Below, one piece after another: positions 32,195 through 40,143 of a DNA stretch of 50,253 nucleotides. The notes below the pieces were generated by a model that was not told the origin of the DNA, made no database searches, and worked only from the letters and a program-made list of their open reading frames with translations. A program made the translations under genes and the position numbers. Source of the DNA: Thermoanaerobacteraceae bacterium (lineage in GTDB: Bacteria > Bacillota > JADQBR01); NCBI GenBank assembly GCA_017656305.1, contig JACDOG010000015.1:1-50253 (forward strand), in the 5' to 3' direction. Each line of letters begins with the position of its first letter. Positions within the stretch are counted from its first letter, which is position 1.

Positions 32195-32225
32195 AATAGA
32201 CATTCTTTGAGATGATTGTGGCCCA
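32195..32225. other. attR of the prkA element
   Basis: Right junction. Element arm ACATTCTTT, crossover GA at 32209-32210, then the prkA side GATGATTGTGGCC. The first in-frame codon after it is ATG 32212. Confidence 0.8.
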
Positions 32226-33243
32226 TACTAACGAAGCGGAGTACCGGGCGTTTATCAGCAATAAGAAAAACGAGGCGCTGCAGTCCAGAATTATTGTCAT
32301 GCCAATACCGTACAATCTCAAGGTTTCCGAGGAAGTGAAAATATACAAGAAATTAATTGACCAGAGTGATATGCATGACGTGCACATTGCACCGTACGCG
32401 CTGAAAGCAGTGTCAATATTTTCCATCCTGACACGTTTGAAGGAATCTCGCAAGCAGGGTATGGACCTGGTGAAGAAGATGAAACTGTACGACGGCGAGG
32501 ATGTGGAAGGTTTCAAACAAAAAGATGTGGAAGAGCTGCGTGCCGAAGCTGAGGGTGAAGGTATGAGCGGCATCGATCCGCGTTACGTGATTAACCGGAT
32601 TTCCAGCGCCCTGATTACCCAGGAAACCAAGTGCATCAATGCTCTGGACATCTTACGAGCGCTGAAGGAAGGGTTGGACCAGCACACCTCCATCACGAAG
32701 GAAGACAAGGAAAAATATCTTAATTTCCTGGCAATAGCTCGTAAGGAATATGATGAAATGGCCAAAAAAGAGGTACAGCGGGCTTTTGTTTATTCCTATG
32801 AAGAATCGGCGCGAACGCTGTTTAACAACTACCTGGATAACGTGGAAGCATACTGCAACGGGGTGAAAATAAGAGACCCCATTACCGATGAAGAACTGGA
32901 TCCCGATGAAAAGCTAATGCGCTCCATTGAAGAGCAAATTGGTGTTTCCGAGAATGCCAAAAAGTCCTTTCGTGAGGAAATACTCATCCGATTGTCCAGT
33001 TATGCCCGGAAGGGCAAGGCTTTTGATTACAATTCCCACGAACGGCTGCGCGAAGCCATCGAGAAGAAACTGTTTGCCGACCTGAAAGACGTGGTCAAAA
33101 TTACAACCTCCACCAAGACTCCTGACCCGGAACAGTTGAAGCGCATTAATGCTGTGATCGACCGGTTGATTAAAAGTCACGGTTACTGTCCCATCTGTGC
33201 CAACGAGTTGCTGAAGTACACCGGCAGCCTGTTGAACAGGTAG
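32212..33243 (+). CDS. prkA: prkA 3' part
   Basis: Codes for residues 289-631 of PrkA, starting [20 protein letters not shown] directly after attR. It carries the end of the AAA domain and the C-terminal kinase-like domain: [87 protein letters not shown] and [11 protein letters not shown] at the end. No ribosome site precedes the ATG, so without excision it is probably not translated properly. No damaging mutations are seen, which argues for selection on the rejoined gene. Confidence 0.93.
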   Translation: MIVAHTNEAEYRAFISNKKNEALQSRIIVMPIPYNLKVSEEVKIYKKLIDQSDMHDVHIAPYALKAVSIFSILTRLKESRKQGMDLVKKMKLYDGEDVEGFKQKDVEELRAEAEGEGMSGIDPRYVINRISSALITQETKCINALDILRALKEGLDQHTSITKEDKEKYLNFLAIARKEYDEMAKKEVQRAFVYSYEESARTLFNNYLDNVEAYCNGVKIRDPITDEELDPDEKLMRSIEEQIGVSENAKKSFREEILIRLSSYARKGKAFDYNSHERLREAIEKKLFADLKDVVKITTSTKTPDPEQLKRINAVIDRLIKSHGYCPICANELLKYTGSLLNR

Positions 33244-33257
33244 CTGAGGTGGGAAGT

Positions 33258-34418
33258 ATGCCGGACTACAACTTGATTTCCCGGAATGACTGGTCTTTGC
33301 ACCGGAAAGGCCATATTGACCAGCAGCGGCATCGGGAGAAAGTAAAGGAAGCCATTAAAAACAACCTTCCTGACATTATTGCAGAGGAGGGTATCATTCT
33401 TTCCAACGGTAAGAAAATTGTCAAAATTCCCATCCGGTCGCTGCAGGAATACCGCTTTCGGTTCAATAGAGACAGGAACCAGCACGGCGGCCAGGGAGAC
33501 GGCGACAGCCAGGTGGGGGAGGTTCTAGGAACCGACGGGGCCGGTGGTTCTGGTTCTGGCAAGGAAAAGGGGGCCGGGGACCAACCAGGAGTGGACTATT
33601 ATGAAGTGGAAATGACAGTGGAGGAAATTTCCCAGATTTTGTTTGAAGAGCTGGCGTTGCCAAACATGAAAGATAAACAAAGCAAGCAGCTGGAAGTGGA
33701 GTTATATTACTTTAATGATATCCGCAAGAAAGGTCTCAGCGGCAATCTGGATAAAAAACGCACTCTGCTGGAAAATTTCAAGCGCAATGCCATTAACGGC
33801 AACCCGCATATCGGCGGCATCACTCCTGAGGATTTACGCTACAAAACCTGGACCGTGAAGCGCCGCTACGAATCCAACGCCGTGGTGCTGGCCATGATGG
33901 ATACTTCAGGGAGTATGGGAAATTTCGAAAAGTACATCGCGCGCAACTTCTTTTTCTGGATGGTCCGGTTTTTACGTACCAAATACATGAGTGTGGACAT
34001 TGTTTTCATTGCGCACCACACCCAGGCAAAAGTGGTGAGTGAGGAGGAATTTTTTACCAAGGGAGAAAGCGGCGGTACCAAATGTTCCTCCGCTTACAAG
34101 CTGGCACTGGATTTGATTGAGAGCAAGTATTTGCCGCAGGAATACAATCTCTACCCCTTTCATTTTTCCGATGGGGATAACTTGCCCTCGGACAATGAAT
34201 TGTGCGTACAGCTGGTAAATAAATTGCTGGACCATGCTAATTTATTTGGTTACGGTGAAATAGTCAATCCCTACTACCGCAGCAGTACGCTGATGAACGT
34301 CTACAAGAACATCAACCGGGAAAACTTCAAAACGGTCAGCATTAAGAATAAAAATGAGGTTTACAAGGCGCTTAAAAGTTTTTTTGGACCGGATTCCAAA
34401 GAAAAAACAGGCAGGTAA
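33258..34418 (+). CDS. yhbH: Sporulation protein YhbH (DUF444)
   Basis: 386 aa protein of the YeaH/YhbH family. It has a basic N-terminus ([20 protein letters not shown]), a glycine-rich loop (about 80-115) and a C-terminal von Willebrand A-like domain with metal site DTSGS in [13 protein letters not shown]. The family is co-expressed with PrkA and SpoVR in spore formers and in E. coli (yeaG-yeaH-ycgB). ATG 33258 follows GAGGTGGGA, 15 bp after prkA. It is intact although both neighbours are broken. Confidence 0.92.
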   Translation: MPDYNLISRNDWSLHRKGHIDQQRHREKVKEAIKNNLPDIIAEEGIILSNGKKIVKIPIRSLQEYRFRFNRDRNQHGGQGDGDSQVGEVLGTDGAGGSGSGKEKGAGDQPGVDYYEVEMTVEEISQILFEELALPNMKDKQSKQLEVELYYFNDIRKKGLSGNLDKKRTLLENFKRNAINGNPHIGGITPEDLRYKTWTVKRRYESNAVVLAMMDTSGSMGNFEKYIARNFFFWMVRFLRTKYMSVDIVFIAHHTQAKVVSEEEFFTKGESGGTKCSSAYKLALDLIESKYLPQEYNLYPFHFSDGDNLPSDNELCVQLVNKLLDHANLFGYGEIVNPYYRSSTLMNVYKNINRENFKTVSIKNKNEVYKALKSFFGPDSKEKTGR

Positions 34419-34457
34419 ACCGGTTTGCCGGTGTTTGGAGGGGAGGAGGTTTTGGTG

Positions 34458-34745
34458 TTGAATGAAACTCGAGAACTGCAGGTACTGGAAAAGGAAATGG
34501 ATAAGATTATAGAACAGGCCAGGGCATTTGGCCTTGATTTTTTTCCCATGCGCTTTGAACTGGTTCCCGCACACGTAATTTATAACATCGGTGCATACGG
34601 TATGCACACCCGATTTTCCCACTGGTCTTTCGGTAAGCTAAACTTTCCGTTAGTAACAGAAAAAACAGAATATAGATTTCATGTTGTTATTATGCTATCA
34701 GCAAGTTATCATATAAATAGCAGCAATGAAAAAGCTTACTTTTAA
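34458..34745 (+). pseudogene. spoVR: spoVR 5' fragment, homology lost after codon 60
   Basis: TTG 34458 follows GGAGGAGG by 8 bases. The first 60 codons are clear SpoVR ([20 protein letters not shown], then RFSHWSFGK). SpoVR proteins continue for about 400 more residues, but after AAG 34635-34637 the frame turns into unrelated AT-rich sequence and stops at 34745. SpoVR is a mother-cell protein affecting spore cortex. The 3' part is not in the rest of the window. Either a second intervening element starts here or the gene was destroyed by an island insertion. Confidence 0.85.
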
Positions 34746-35052
34746 CTAATAATTTTCGGTGGGCTATTGGAAAAAGATTAAACTATTTCCCAATATCCCA
34801 CTGTTTTATTTTTTAAATGAGAGGGGATGGAAAATGCTAAACAGAGTTATTTTAATTAAATTAATAAAAGAGTATTAATTATCTATTCGCCAAAAGAGTT
34901 TCATGAAGCATTTTCCAAAATCATACAAGATACCTAGTCATTCATTGAGGCAGAGTGGATAAATTTAGGGGGGCAGCCCGGTTTACTGGCCCCTTTTTTT
35001 AATTTTAGAAAAGGATTTTTGCATATTTTGTAGAATTACGATTTATGGAAAA
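34746..35052. other. AT-rich intergenic region after the spoVR break
   Basis: Contains small hairpins (near 34776-34812 and 34967-35001, the latter followed by a run of seven T) and a 14-codon open frame at about 34834 with a ribosome site (GAGGGGATGG). No recognisable gene. The first recognisable landmark is the operator at 35053. Confidence 0.4.
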
Positions 35053-35068
35053 ATGAAAAAGTTTTCAT
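35053..35068. promoter_or_regulatory. LacI-type operator, copy 1
   Basis: ATGAAAAAGTTTTCAT: 7-bp inverted arms around a 2-base centre. The same sequence recurs at 35114. Confidence 0.6.
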
Positions 35069-35113
35069 AAATAGCATTTAGCATCGATTTAAGTGGTTTT
35101 TATTTAAAAAAAT

Positions 35114-35129
35114 ATGAAAATATTTTCAT
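35114..35129. promoter_or_regulatory. LacI-type operator, copy 2
   Basis: ATGAAAATATTTTCAT is a perfect 16-bp palindrome, 61 bp from copy 1, about six helical turns, which suits looping by a LacI-family tetramer or cooperative dimers. It sits just before the ribosome site of the regulator gene. Confidence 0.65.
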
Positions 35130-35143
35130 TGAGGAGTAAATAC

Positions 35144-36142
35144 ATGGTCAATATCAAAGAAGTTGCAAAAAGGGCAAATACCTCTATTGCTACAGTTTCC
35201 AGGGTAATAAACAATTCCTCTAACGTTAAAGAAGAGACCAGGCAGAAGGTATTGAAGGCAATTAAAGAGCTTAATTACCAGCCGCTTACCCGCCAACCGG
35301 TAGTAAGGGAAAACCAATTTATAGGATTAGTGGTACCCGATGTTAGCAACCCTTTTTTTGGTAAAATGGCCAGAGGTCTAGCAGATGCTGCCGGTAAATT
35401 TGGTTACAGCATCATATTATGTAATATTGATGGAATTTGCGGAGGAGAAGACGATTACCTGTTAGATTTAATTGAGAATAGAGTGGACGGGGTTATATAT
35501 GCATCCTCCCATAGAATTAGAGAGGTTATAAAAAGAGCCAAACAAAAAAAAGTACCTCTTGTTATGCTGGATAGGGAAATTAAATATACTGATATAAATA
35601 CAGTAACCATAGATAACAACTATGGTGCGTTTTTGGCTACGGAACATTTGATTTCCCTGGGGCATAAAAAAATTGCTTTTATTGGAGGGCCAAAAAATTT
35701 TCAAATTTCGGAACAGAGAAGAATAGGTTACGAAAAGGCTTTAGAAAAGTATGGTTTATCCTACGACGAAGAACTTGTATATGCCGGTATTTTTACAATG
35801 GAAAGCGGATTTAAGGCTATGAAGCGATTATTAGAAGATAAGAAGAATTTTTCCGCACTCATAGCTGCTAACGACTTAATGGCTATAGGGGCAATTAATT
35901 GCTTGAGTCAGCACGGTATTAGTGTACCTGATGATGTTTCAGTAGTTGGATTTGATGATATTTCAATTGCATCTACAATGGAACCTAAACTTACAACTGT
36001 AGCTTACCCAATTGAGAGGATAAGTGAGAGGTCTTTGGAGCTGTTAATGAAACAAATTTCAAATGAAGATGTGAGTCCAGAAAAAATTACTTTATTCCCT
36101 AAACTAGCAGTAAGAGGAAGTACCAAGAGCCTAAAAGAGTAA
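35144..36142 (+). CDS. LacI-family transcriptional regulator
   Basis: 332 aa. N-terminal helix-turn-helix and hinge (NIKEVAKRANTSIATVSRVI, NYQP) and a C-terminal periplasmic-binding fold (GLVVPDVSNPFFGKMARGL, AANDLMAIGAINCL, SVVGFDDISIAS). ATG 35144 follows GAGGAG; a longer frame from 35114 starts inside the operator. It is the first gene of the transporter/purine operon, likely autoregulated. The ligand is probably a purine or nucleoside (inference from the downstream enzymes). Confidence 0.9.
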   Translation: MVNIKEVAKRANTSIATVSRVINNSSNVKEETRQKVLKAIKELNYQPLTRQPVVRENQFIGLVVPDVSNPFFGKMARGLADAAGKFGYSIILCNIDGICGGEDDYLLDLIENRVDGVIYASSHRIREVIKRAKQKKVPLVMLDREIKYTDINTVTIDNNYGAFLATEHLISLGHKKIAFIGGPKNFQISEQRRIGYEKALEKYGLSYDEELVYAGIFTMESGFKAMKRLLEDKKNFSALIAANDLMAIGAINCLSQHGISVPDDVSVVGFDDISIASTMEPKLTTVAYPIERISERSLELLMKQISNEDVSPEKITLFPKLAVRGSTKSLKE

Positions 36143-36158
36143 GAAAGAGGGGCTGGAA

Positions 36159-36980
36159 GTGAAAAAAAACGTATATGTCTATCTGTTGTTGCTACCAGGG
36201 TTAATAATTCTTCTGTTATTTTTAGCGGTACCTTTATTTAGTACGGTCTTTCGAACTTTTCAGGGTGATGAAGGGCTGACACTTACAAAATATATTGCCT
36301 TTTTCAAAGACAGTTATGACAGGGGAGTTTATATAAGGACTTTAAAGCTGGCCCTGCTAACTACCCTGATAGCTGTAATTTTAGGCTTTCCTACCTCTTA
36401 TTACATATCCAGAGTAAGTAGAAGAGTGAGGGGATTATACATTATCTTTGCAGTTTTCCCTTTATTAACAAGTCCTGTTGTGCGTTCCTTCAGTTGGATG
36501 GTCATATTGGGAAAAAATGGCATTATAAATTCGACACTGTTGAAGTTAAATCTAATTGAAGAACCATTAAGATTGCTCTATAACGAGTTCTCCATTGTAA
36601 TAGGACTTGTGTACTTATTTTTACCGTTAATGATAATGTCGTTAGTTGGTGTTATGGAAAATATAGACGAGGACTTGATTGAGGCAGCAGAAAGCCTGGG
36701 TGCTACAAGAAGGGAAGTATTTGCCAGGGTTATATTTCCACTAAGTATTCCTGGCCTCATAGTTGGAAGTGTATTGGTGTTTACAGGAAGCATAACTGCC
36801 TATACTACTCCCCAGTTACTGGGTGGAAGTAATACAACGGTACTAGCAACCTTAATTTATCAAAATGCCATGTCTTTATTTGACTGGGATAGTGCTTCTG
36901 TAGTGGCTACCATTATGATATTAACTACTGTTTTTGTTACCTTTTTAATTAATAAACTGTCAAGCAGGTTAAATGCTTAG
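36159..36980 (+). CDS. ABC transporter permease, PotB type
   Basis: 273 aa, six membrane helices, with the EAA loop EAAESLGATRREVFARVIFP. The group includes spermidine/putrescine and other small cation or amino-acid-like importers. GTG start. Works with the permease at 36993, the ATPase at 37798 and the binding protein at 38871. Confidence 0.87.
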   Translation: MKKNVYVYLLLLPGLIILLLFLAVPLFSTVFRTFQGDEGLTLTKYIAFFKDSYDRGVYIRTLKLALLTTLIAVILGFPTSYYISRVSRRVRGLYIIFAVFPLLTSPVVRSFSWMVILGKNGIINSTLLKLNLIEEPLRLLYNEFSIVIGLVYLFLPLMIMSLVGVMENIDEDLIEAAESLGATRREVFARVIFPLSIPGLIVGSVLVFTGSITAYTTPQLLGGSNTTVLATLIYQNAMSLFDWDSASVVATIMILTTVFVTFLINKLSSRLNA

Positions 36981-36992
36981 GGGTGAGGTTTT

Positions 36993-37778
36993 GTGAAGGG
37001 GAAAGGAAAATTTTTAACGTTGTTTGCTTTACTCGTATACTTTTTTTTGATAATACCTTTAATAATTATTACGGGAGCAGCCTTCGGTACAGATGAATTC
37101 CTCAAGTTTCCACCCCGGGGTTTTTCATTAAAATGGCTGGCTAATATTTTTAAAGTTGAGATGTTTGTAAGAACTTTTAAAATCAGCCTGGAAATAGCGG
37201 TATTAGGGACAGTACTGGCATTATTAGTTGGTATTCCGGCTGCATACGGACTTAGCCGCTATGATTTTGTGGGGAAAAATTTTTTGCAGGGTTTTTTTCT
37301 GTCACCAGTACTGGTGCCCGGAATAGTATTTGGTTTTTCTCTGCTTAACTTTTTAGTAATCAAGTATGAGATGCCGGTTTATACAAGCTTATTAGTAGGC
37401 CATACAGTTATAATAATGCCTTACATAATAAGAGTGATTTCTTCATCTCTCGAGAATTTTGATTATTCAATTGAAGAAGCTGCCATAAGCCTGGGAGCCA
37501 GTAAATTAAAAACTTTTTTTGTAATAGTACTTCCTAATATTGCATCCGGAGTTATAGCAGCTTTTATCCTGGCATTTATAAATTCATTTAACAATGTTCC
37601 TGTGTCTATTTTTCTTACTGGGCCAGGTATTAGCACTCTGCCCATACAGATGATGAGCTATGTGGAATATTATTTTGATCCGACGATTGCTGCTTTGTCA
37701 GTAGTGCTGATGGCAATGACTATTATTTTGATGTTCATTATAGAAAAGACACTGGGGTTGAGCTATTTTACAAAATAG
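36993..37778 (+). CDS. ABC transporter permease, PotC type
   Basis: 261 aa, six membrane helices, EAA loop EEAAISLGASKLKTFFVIVL. GTG start with GGGGTGAGG upstream, 12 bp after the first permease. Second half of the heterodimeric channel. Confidence 0.87.
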   Translation: MKGKGKFLTLFALLVYFFLIIPLIIITGAAFGTDEFLKFPPRGFSLKWLANIFKVEMFVRTFKISLEIAVLGTVLALLVGIPAAYGLSRYDFVGKNFLQGFFLSPVLVPGIVFGFSLLNFLVIKYEMPVYTSLLVGHTVIIMPYIIRVISSSLENFDYSIEEAAISLGASKLKTFFVIVLPNIASGVIAAFILAFINSFNNVPVSIFLTGPGISTLPIQMMSYVEYYFDPTIAALSVVLMAMTIILMFIIEKTLGLSYFTK

Positions 37779-37797
37779 CGGGGCAGGAGGAAATAAT

Positions 37798-38856
37798 ATG
37801 GCGTTATTGAGCTTGAAAGATATATCGGTGGCATACGGAAAAAATGTGGTTTTAAAGAACTTAAACCTGGACGTTGAAAAAGGTGAACTAGTTTCATTGT
37901 TGGGTCCCAGCGGGTGCGGAAAAACAACCACACTAAGATTGATCGGCGGGTTTGTTGAGGCGAAAAATGGAAGGTTTGTTTTTAACGGAAAGGATTATAC
38001 TAAAATTCCCGTACATAAAAGAAATTTCGGATTTGTTTTTCAGAACTATGCATTATTTCCGCACCTTACGGTATTTGACAATGTAGCTTTTGGCTTAAAA
38101 CAGAGAAATATTCCTAAGAATGAAATCAAAAAGAGAGTAATGGAAATTTTGGAAACCGTCGGTTTAAAAGATTATGCCGATAGATCTCCCCGAGAATTGT
38201 CAGGAGGGCAGAAACAGAGGGTGGCGCTTGCTAGGGCACTTGTTATACAACCTGATTTGCTTTTACTGGATGAACCACTCAGTAATTTAGATGCCAAGTT
38301 AAGGGTTAAGATGCGCCTGGAAATAAGAAAAATTCAGCAGGAATATAATATTACGGCTATATATGTCACCCATGATCAGGAAGAGTGTTTTTCTATTTCC
38401 GACAGGGTGGCGGTAATGAATAACGGCGTAATTGAACAGCTTGATACTCCTCAAAAGATATATAATCTGCCCAGAACGGAATTTGTTGCTAACTTTGTCG
38501 GTTTTGAGAACTTCATTGAGCTGGAACTTGAAGCAAAAAAAATAGACGGTGGCTTTTATAAATTGAAAAATAGTCAGAGATTTAAAGTTACACATTTTAA
38601 CGGTCGCGAGGATGAGAGGTATGTGAAGGGAGCCATACGCCCCGAAGAAATAGATATCCTTAATGAAGGGGGTGAAAAGGAAACAAATACATTAAAAGGC
38701 ATAATCGGAATTAGCACATTTCTAGGGAAGCATTATCAATATGTGGTGGAAACAGAAGTTGGCAGGCTTTTGGTAAATGGTAGTGCTCATAAGCGTTATG
38801 TAAAGGGTGAACGAGTGACTCTATATTTCCCGGAGGATAAAATAGTATTGGTTTAG
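37798..38856 (+). CDS. ABC transporter ATPase, PotA type
   Basis: 352 aa. Walker A GPSGCGKTT (about 38-46), Q-loop FVFQNYALFPHL, signature LSGGQKQRVALARAL, Walker B LLLLDEPLSNLD, switch His in VTHDQEE. A TOBE domain follows at about 270-350. ATG follows GGCAGGAGG. Drives import through the two permeases. Confidence 0.93.
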   Translation: MALLSLKDISVAYGKNVVLKNLNLDVEKGELVSLLGPSGCGKTTTLRLIGGFVEAKNGRFVFNGKDYTKIPVHKRNFGFVFQNYALFPHLTVFDNVAFGLKQRNIPKNEIKKRVMEILETVGLKDYADRSPRELSGGQKQRVALARALVIQPDLLLLDEPLSNLDAKLRVKMRLEIRKIQQEYNITAIYVTHDQEECFSISDRVAVMNNGVIEQLDTPQKIYNLPRTEFVANFVGFENFIELELEAKKIDGGFYKLKNSQRFKVTHFNGREDERYVKGAIRPEEIDILNEGGEKETNTLKGIIGISTFLGKHYQYVVETEVGRLLVNGSAHKRYVKGERVTLYFPEDKIVLV

Positions 38857-38870
38857 AAAGGGAGGAGAAA

Positions 38871-39965
38871 ATGAAAAGGACAGTAAGGATCATTACGGTT
38901 TTTACCCTGGTCTTAGTATTAGGGTTAATGTTGGTGGGATGTGGAACTCAAGGCGAAAATGAAACAGGGCTGGATAAAAAATCTGAAGAAAATGCAGATG
39001 AACCCAAAAAGTTAGTTATTTCTACTTGGGGATATAATGAGGACAAGTTAAGGAAAAACGTGTTTGAGCCGTTTGAAAAAGCAAATAATGTGGAAATAGT
39101 GTTAGAAGTAGGGAATAACGCTGACAGGCTCAATAAAATTAAAATGAACAAAAACAGTGAAGTCGATTTGATTTTCCTTGCTCAATCTTATGCTATGCAG
39201 GGTGTTAAAGAAGGGCTATTTGAAAAAATAAATAGAGAAAACATTCCCAATATCGATAAAATATACGATATTGCGAAGGCTCCTTTGGGAGAAGATTATG
39301 GCCCGGCATATACGATCAATAGAACGGGAATTGTTTATGACGCAGCAGCAGTTGACAAACCCATTAAGTCATGGGCAGATCTCTGGAGGGAAGATCTTAA
39401 GAATAATGTTGCTATACCAGAGATAAATACAACATCCGGTCCTGTCATGGTTATAGCTGCTGCCAATAAAATAGGAGTATCCCTAAAAGATGATTATAGG
39501 GCTGCTTTTGAAGAACTTAAGAAAATCAAACCAAATCTGGTAAAAACTTATGCAAGGTCATCTGAGCTTGTCAACATGTTTGCCCAAGGTGAAGTTGCGG
39601 TAGGAGTGGCAATGGATTTTGCATATGATAGTATTAAAAAAGCTGTACCTACGGCAAAATGGGTTGATCCTGAGGAGGGTTCCTTTGCAAACCTCAATGT
39701 TGTAAACGTAGTTAAAGGAACAGACAATAAAGAGCTTGCTGAAAAATTCATTGACTGGCTATTAAGTGAAGAGGTGCAGAAAGCTAATGCTCTTGATAAA
39801 ATTGATTCACCCGTAAATATTAATGTAGAACTAACAGAAGAAGAGGCCAAGGGCTTGACATATGGCAAAGACCTGATAAATAGTTTGCAGCCGGTTGACT
39901 GGGGTTATATCAATAATGTTAAGTCAGAATGGATAGACATTTGGAATAAAGAAATATTGCAGTAA
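38871..39965 (+). CDS. ABC transporter substrate-binding lipoprotein, PotD type
   Basis: 364 aa lipoprotein with lipobox LMLVGCG and a Glu/Lys-rich spacer. The fold is that of spermidine/putrescine-type binding proteins (LVISTWGYNEDKLRKNVFEP, APLGEDYGPAYTINRTGIVY). Aromatic and acidic residues that would define a polyamine site cannot be confirmed by eye. The enzymes downstream point instead to a purine or nucleoside ligand. ATG follows AAAGGGAGGAG. A hairpin follows the gene. Confidence 0.87.
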   Translation: MKRTVRIITVFTLVLVLGLMLVGCGTQGENETGLDKKSEENADEPKKLVISTWGYNEDKLRKNVFEPFEKANNVEIVLEVGNNADRLNKIKMNKNSEVDLIFLAQSYAMQGVKEGLFEKINRENIPNIDKIYDIAKAPLGEDYGPAYTINRTGIVYDAAAVDKPIKSWADLWREDLKNNVAIPEINTTSGPVMVIAAANKIGVSLKDDYRAAFEELKKIKPNLVKTYARSSELVNMFAQGEVAVGVAMDFAYDSIKKAVPTAKWVDPEEGSFANLNVVNVVKGTDNKELAEKFIDWLLSEEVQKANALDKIDSPVNINVELTEEEAKGLTYGKDLINSLQPVDWGYINNVKSEWIDIWNKEILQ

Positions 39966-39972
39966 TTTTTGT

Positions 39973-39999
39973 AAAGTATCCCTTTTAAAGGGATACTTT
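39973..39999 (+). terminator. Hairpin after the binding-protein gene
   Basis: AAAGTATCCC-(7)-GGGATACTTT followed by GTTTG. The weak T-run suggests partial termination before the adenine deaminase gene. Confidence 0.6.
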
Positions 40000-40004
40000 G
40001 TTTG

Positions 40005-40115
40005 CGTGAGCCTAGCACGGGTGTTGTCTATAAGGTGAAAGTCCTGAAAACGTGAAAATATGTTCGGTGTACTGCAGTGTGTAGAGCGAAACAGAGGAGC
40101 AGAGGAATTGATGAT
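40005..40115 (+). other. Group II intron-like remnant in the leader of ade
   Basis: Segments such as GAGCCTAGCACGGGTG and TATAAGGTGAAAGTCCTGAA resemble domain I of bacterial group II introns, in which 'GGTGAAAGTCC' is recurrent, followed by GTGTAGAGCGAAACAGAGG. No intron reverse transcriptase and no domain V/VI motif follows. Probably a 5' fragment of an intron, now part of the leader of the next gene. Confidence 0.35.
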
Positions 40116-40143
40116 AGGATGAAATTGTAGAAGGGGAATTACC

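Larger units (their letters stand above)
27948..32210. mobile_element. prkA-intervening element (skin-like), 4263 bp
   Basis: The element lies inside prkA. Both junctions carry GAGA (27946-27949 and 32209-32212). Removing 4263 bp gives GAC GAG ATG ATT GTG, restoring [12 protein letters not shown] and a 631-residue PrkA, the B. subtilis length as I recall it. Joining the element ends gives ACATTCTT-TGAG-AAGAATGT, an 8+8 bp palindrome centred on GA. It encodes a large serine recombinase (minus, at the left end), a decayed SpoIID-like gene, a DUF4829 lipoprotein, an MNT/HEPN pair and a 54-aa protein. There are no phage structural or transfer genes. Excision in sporulating cells, as for sigK skin, is inferred. 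Confidence 0.9.

Noticed and set aside
40005-40143. Purine riboswitch before ade
   Set aside because: Conserved loop sequences of purine riboswitches are absent; the segment looks more like a group II intron piece.
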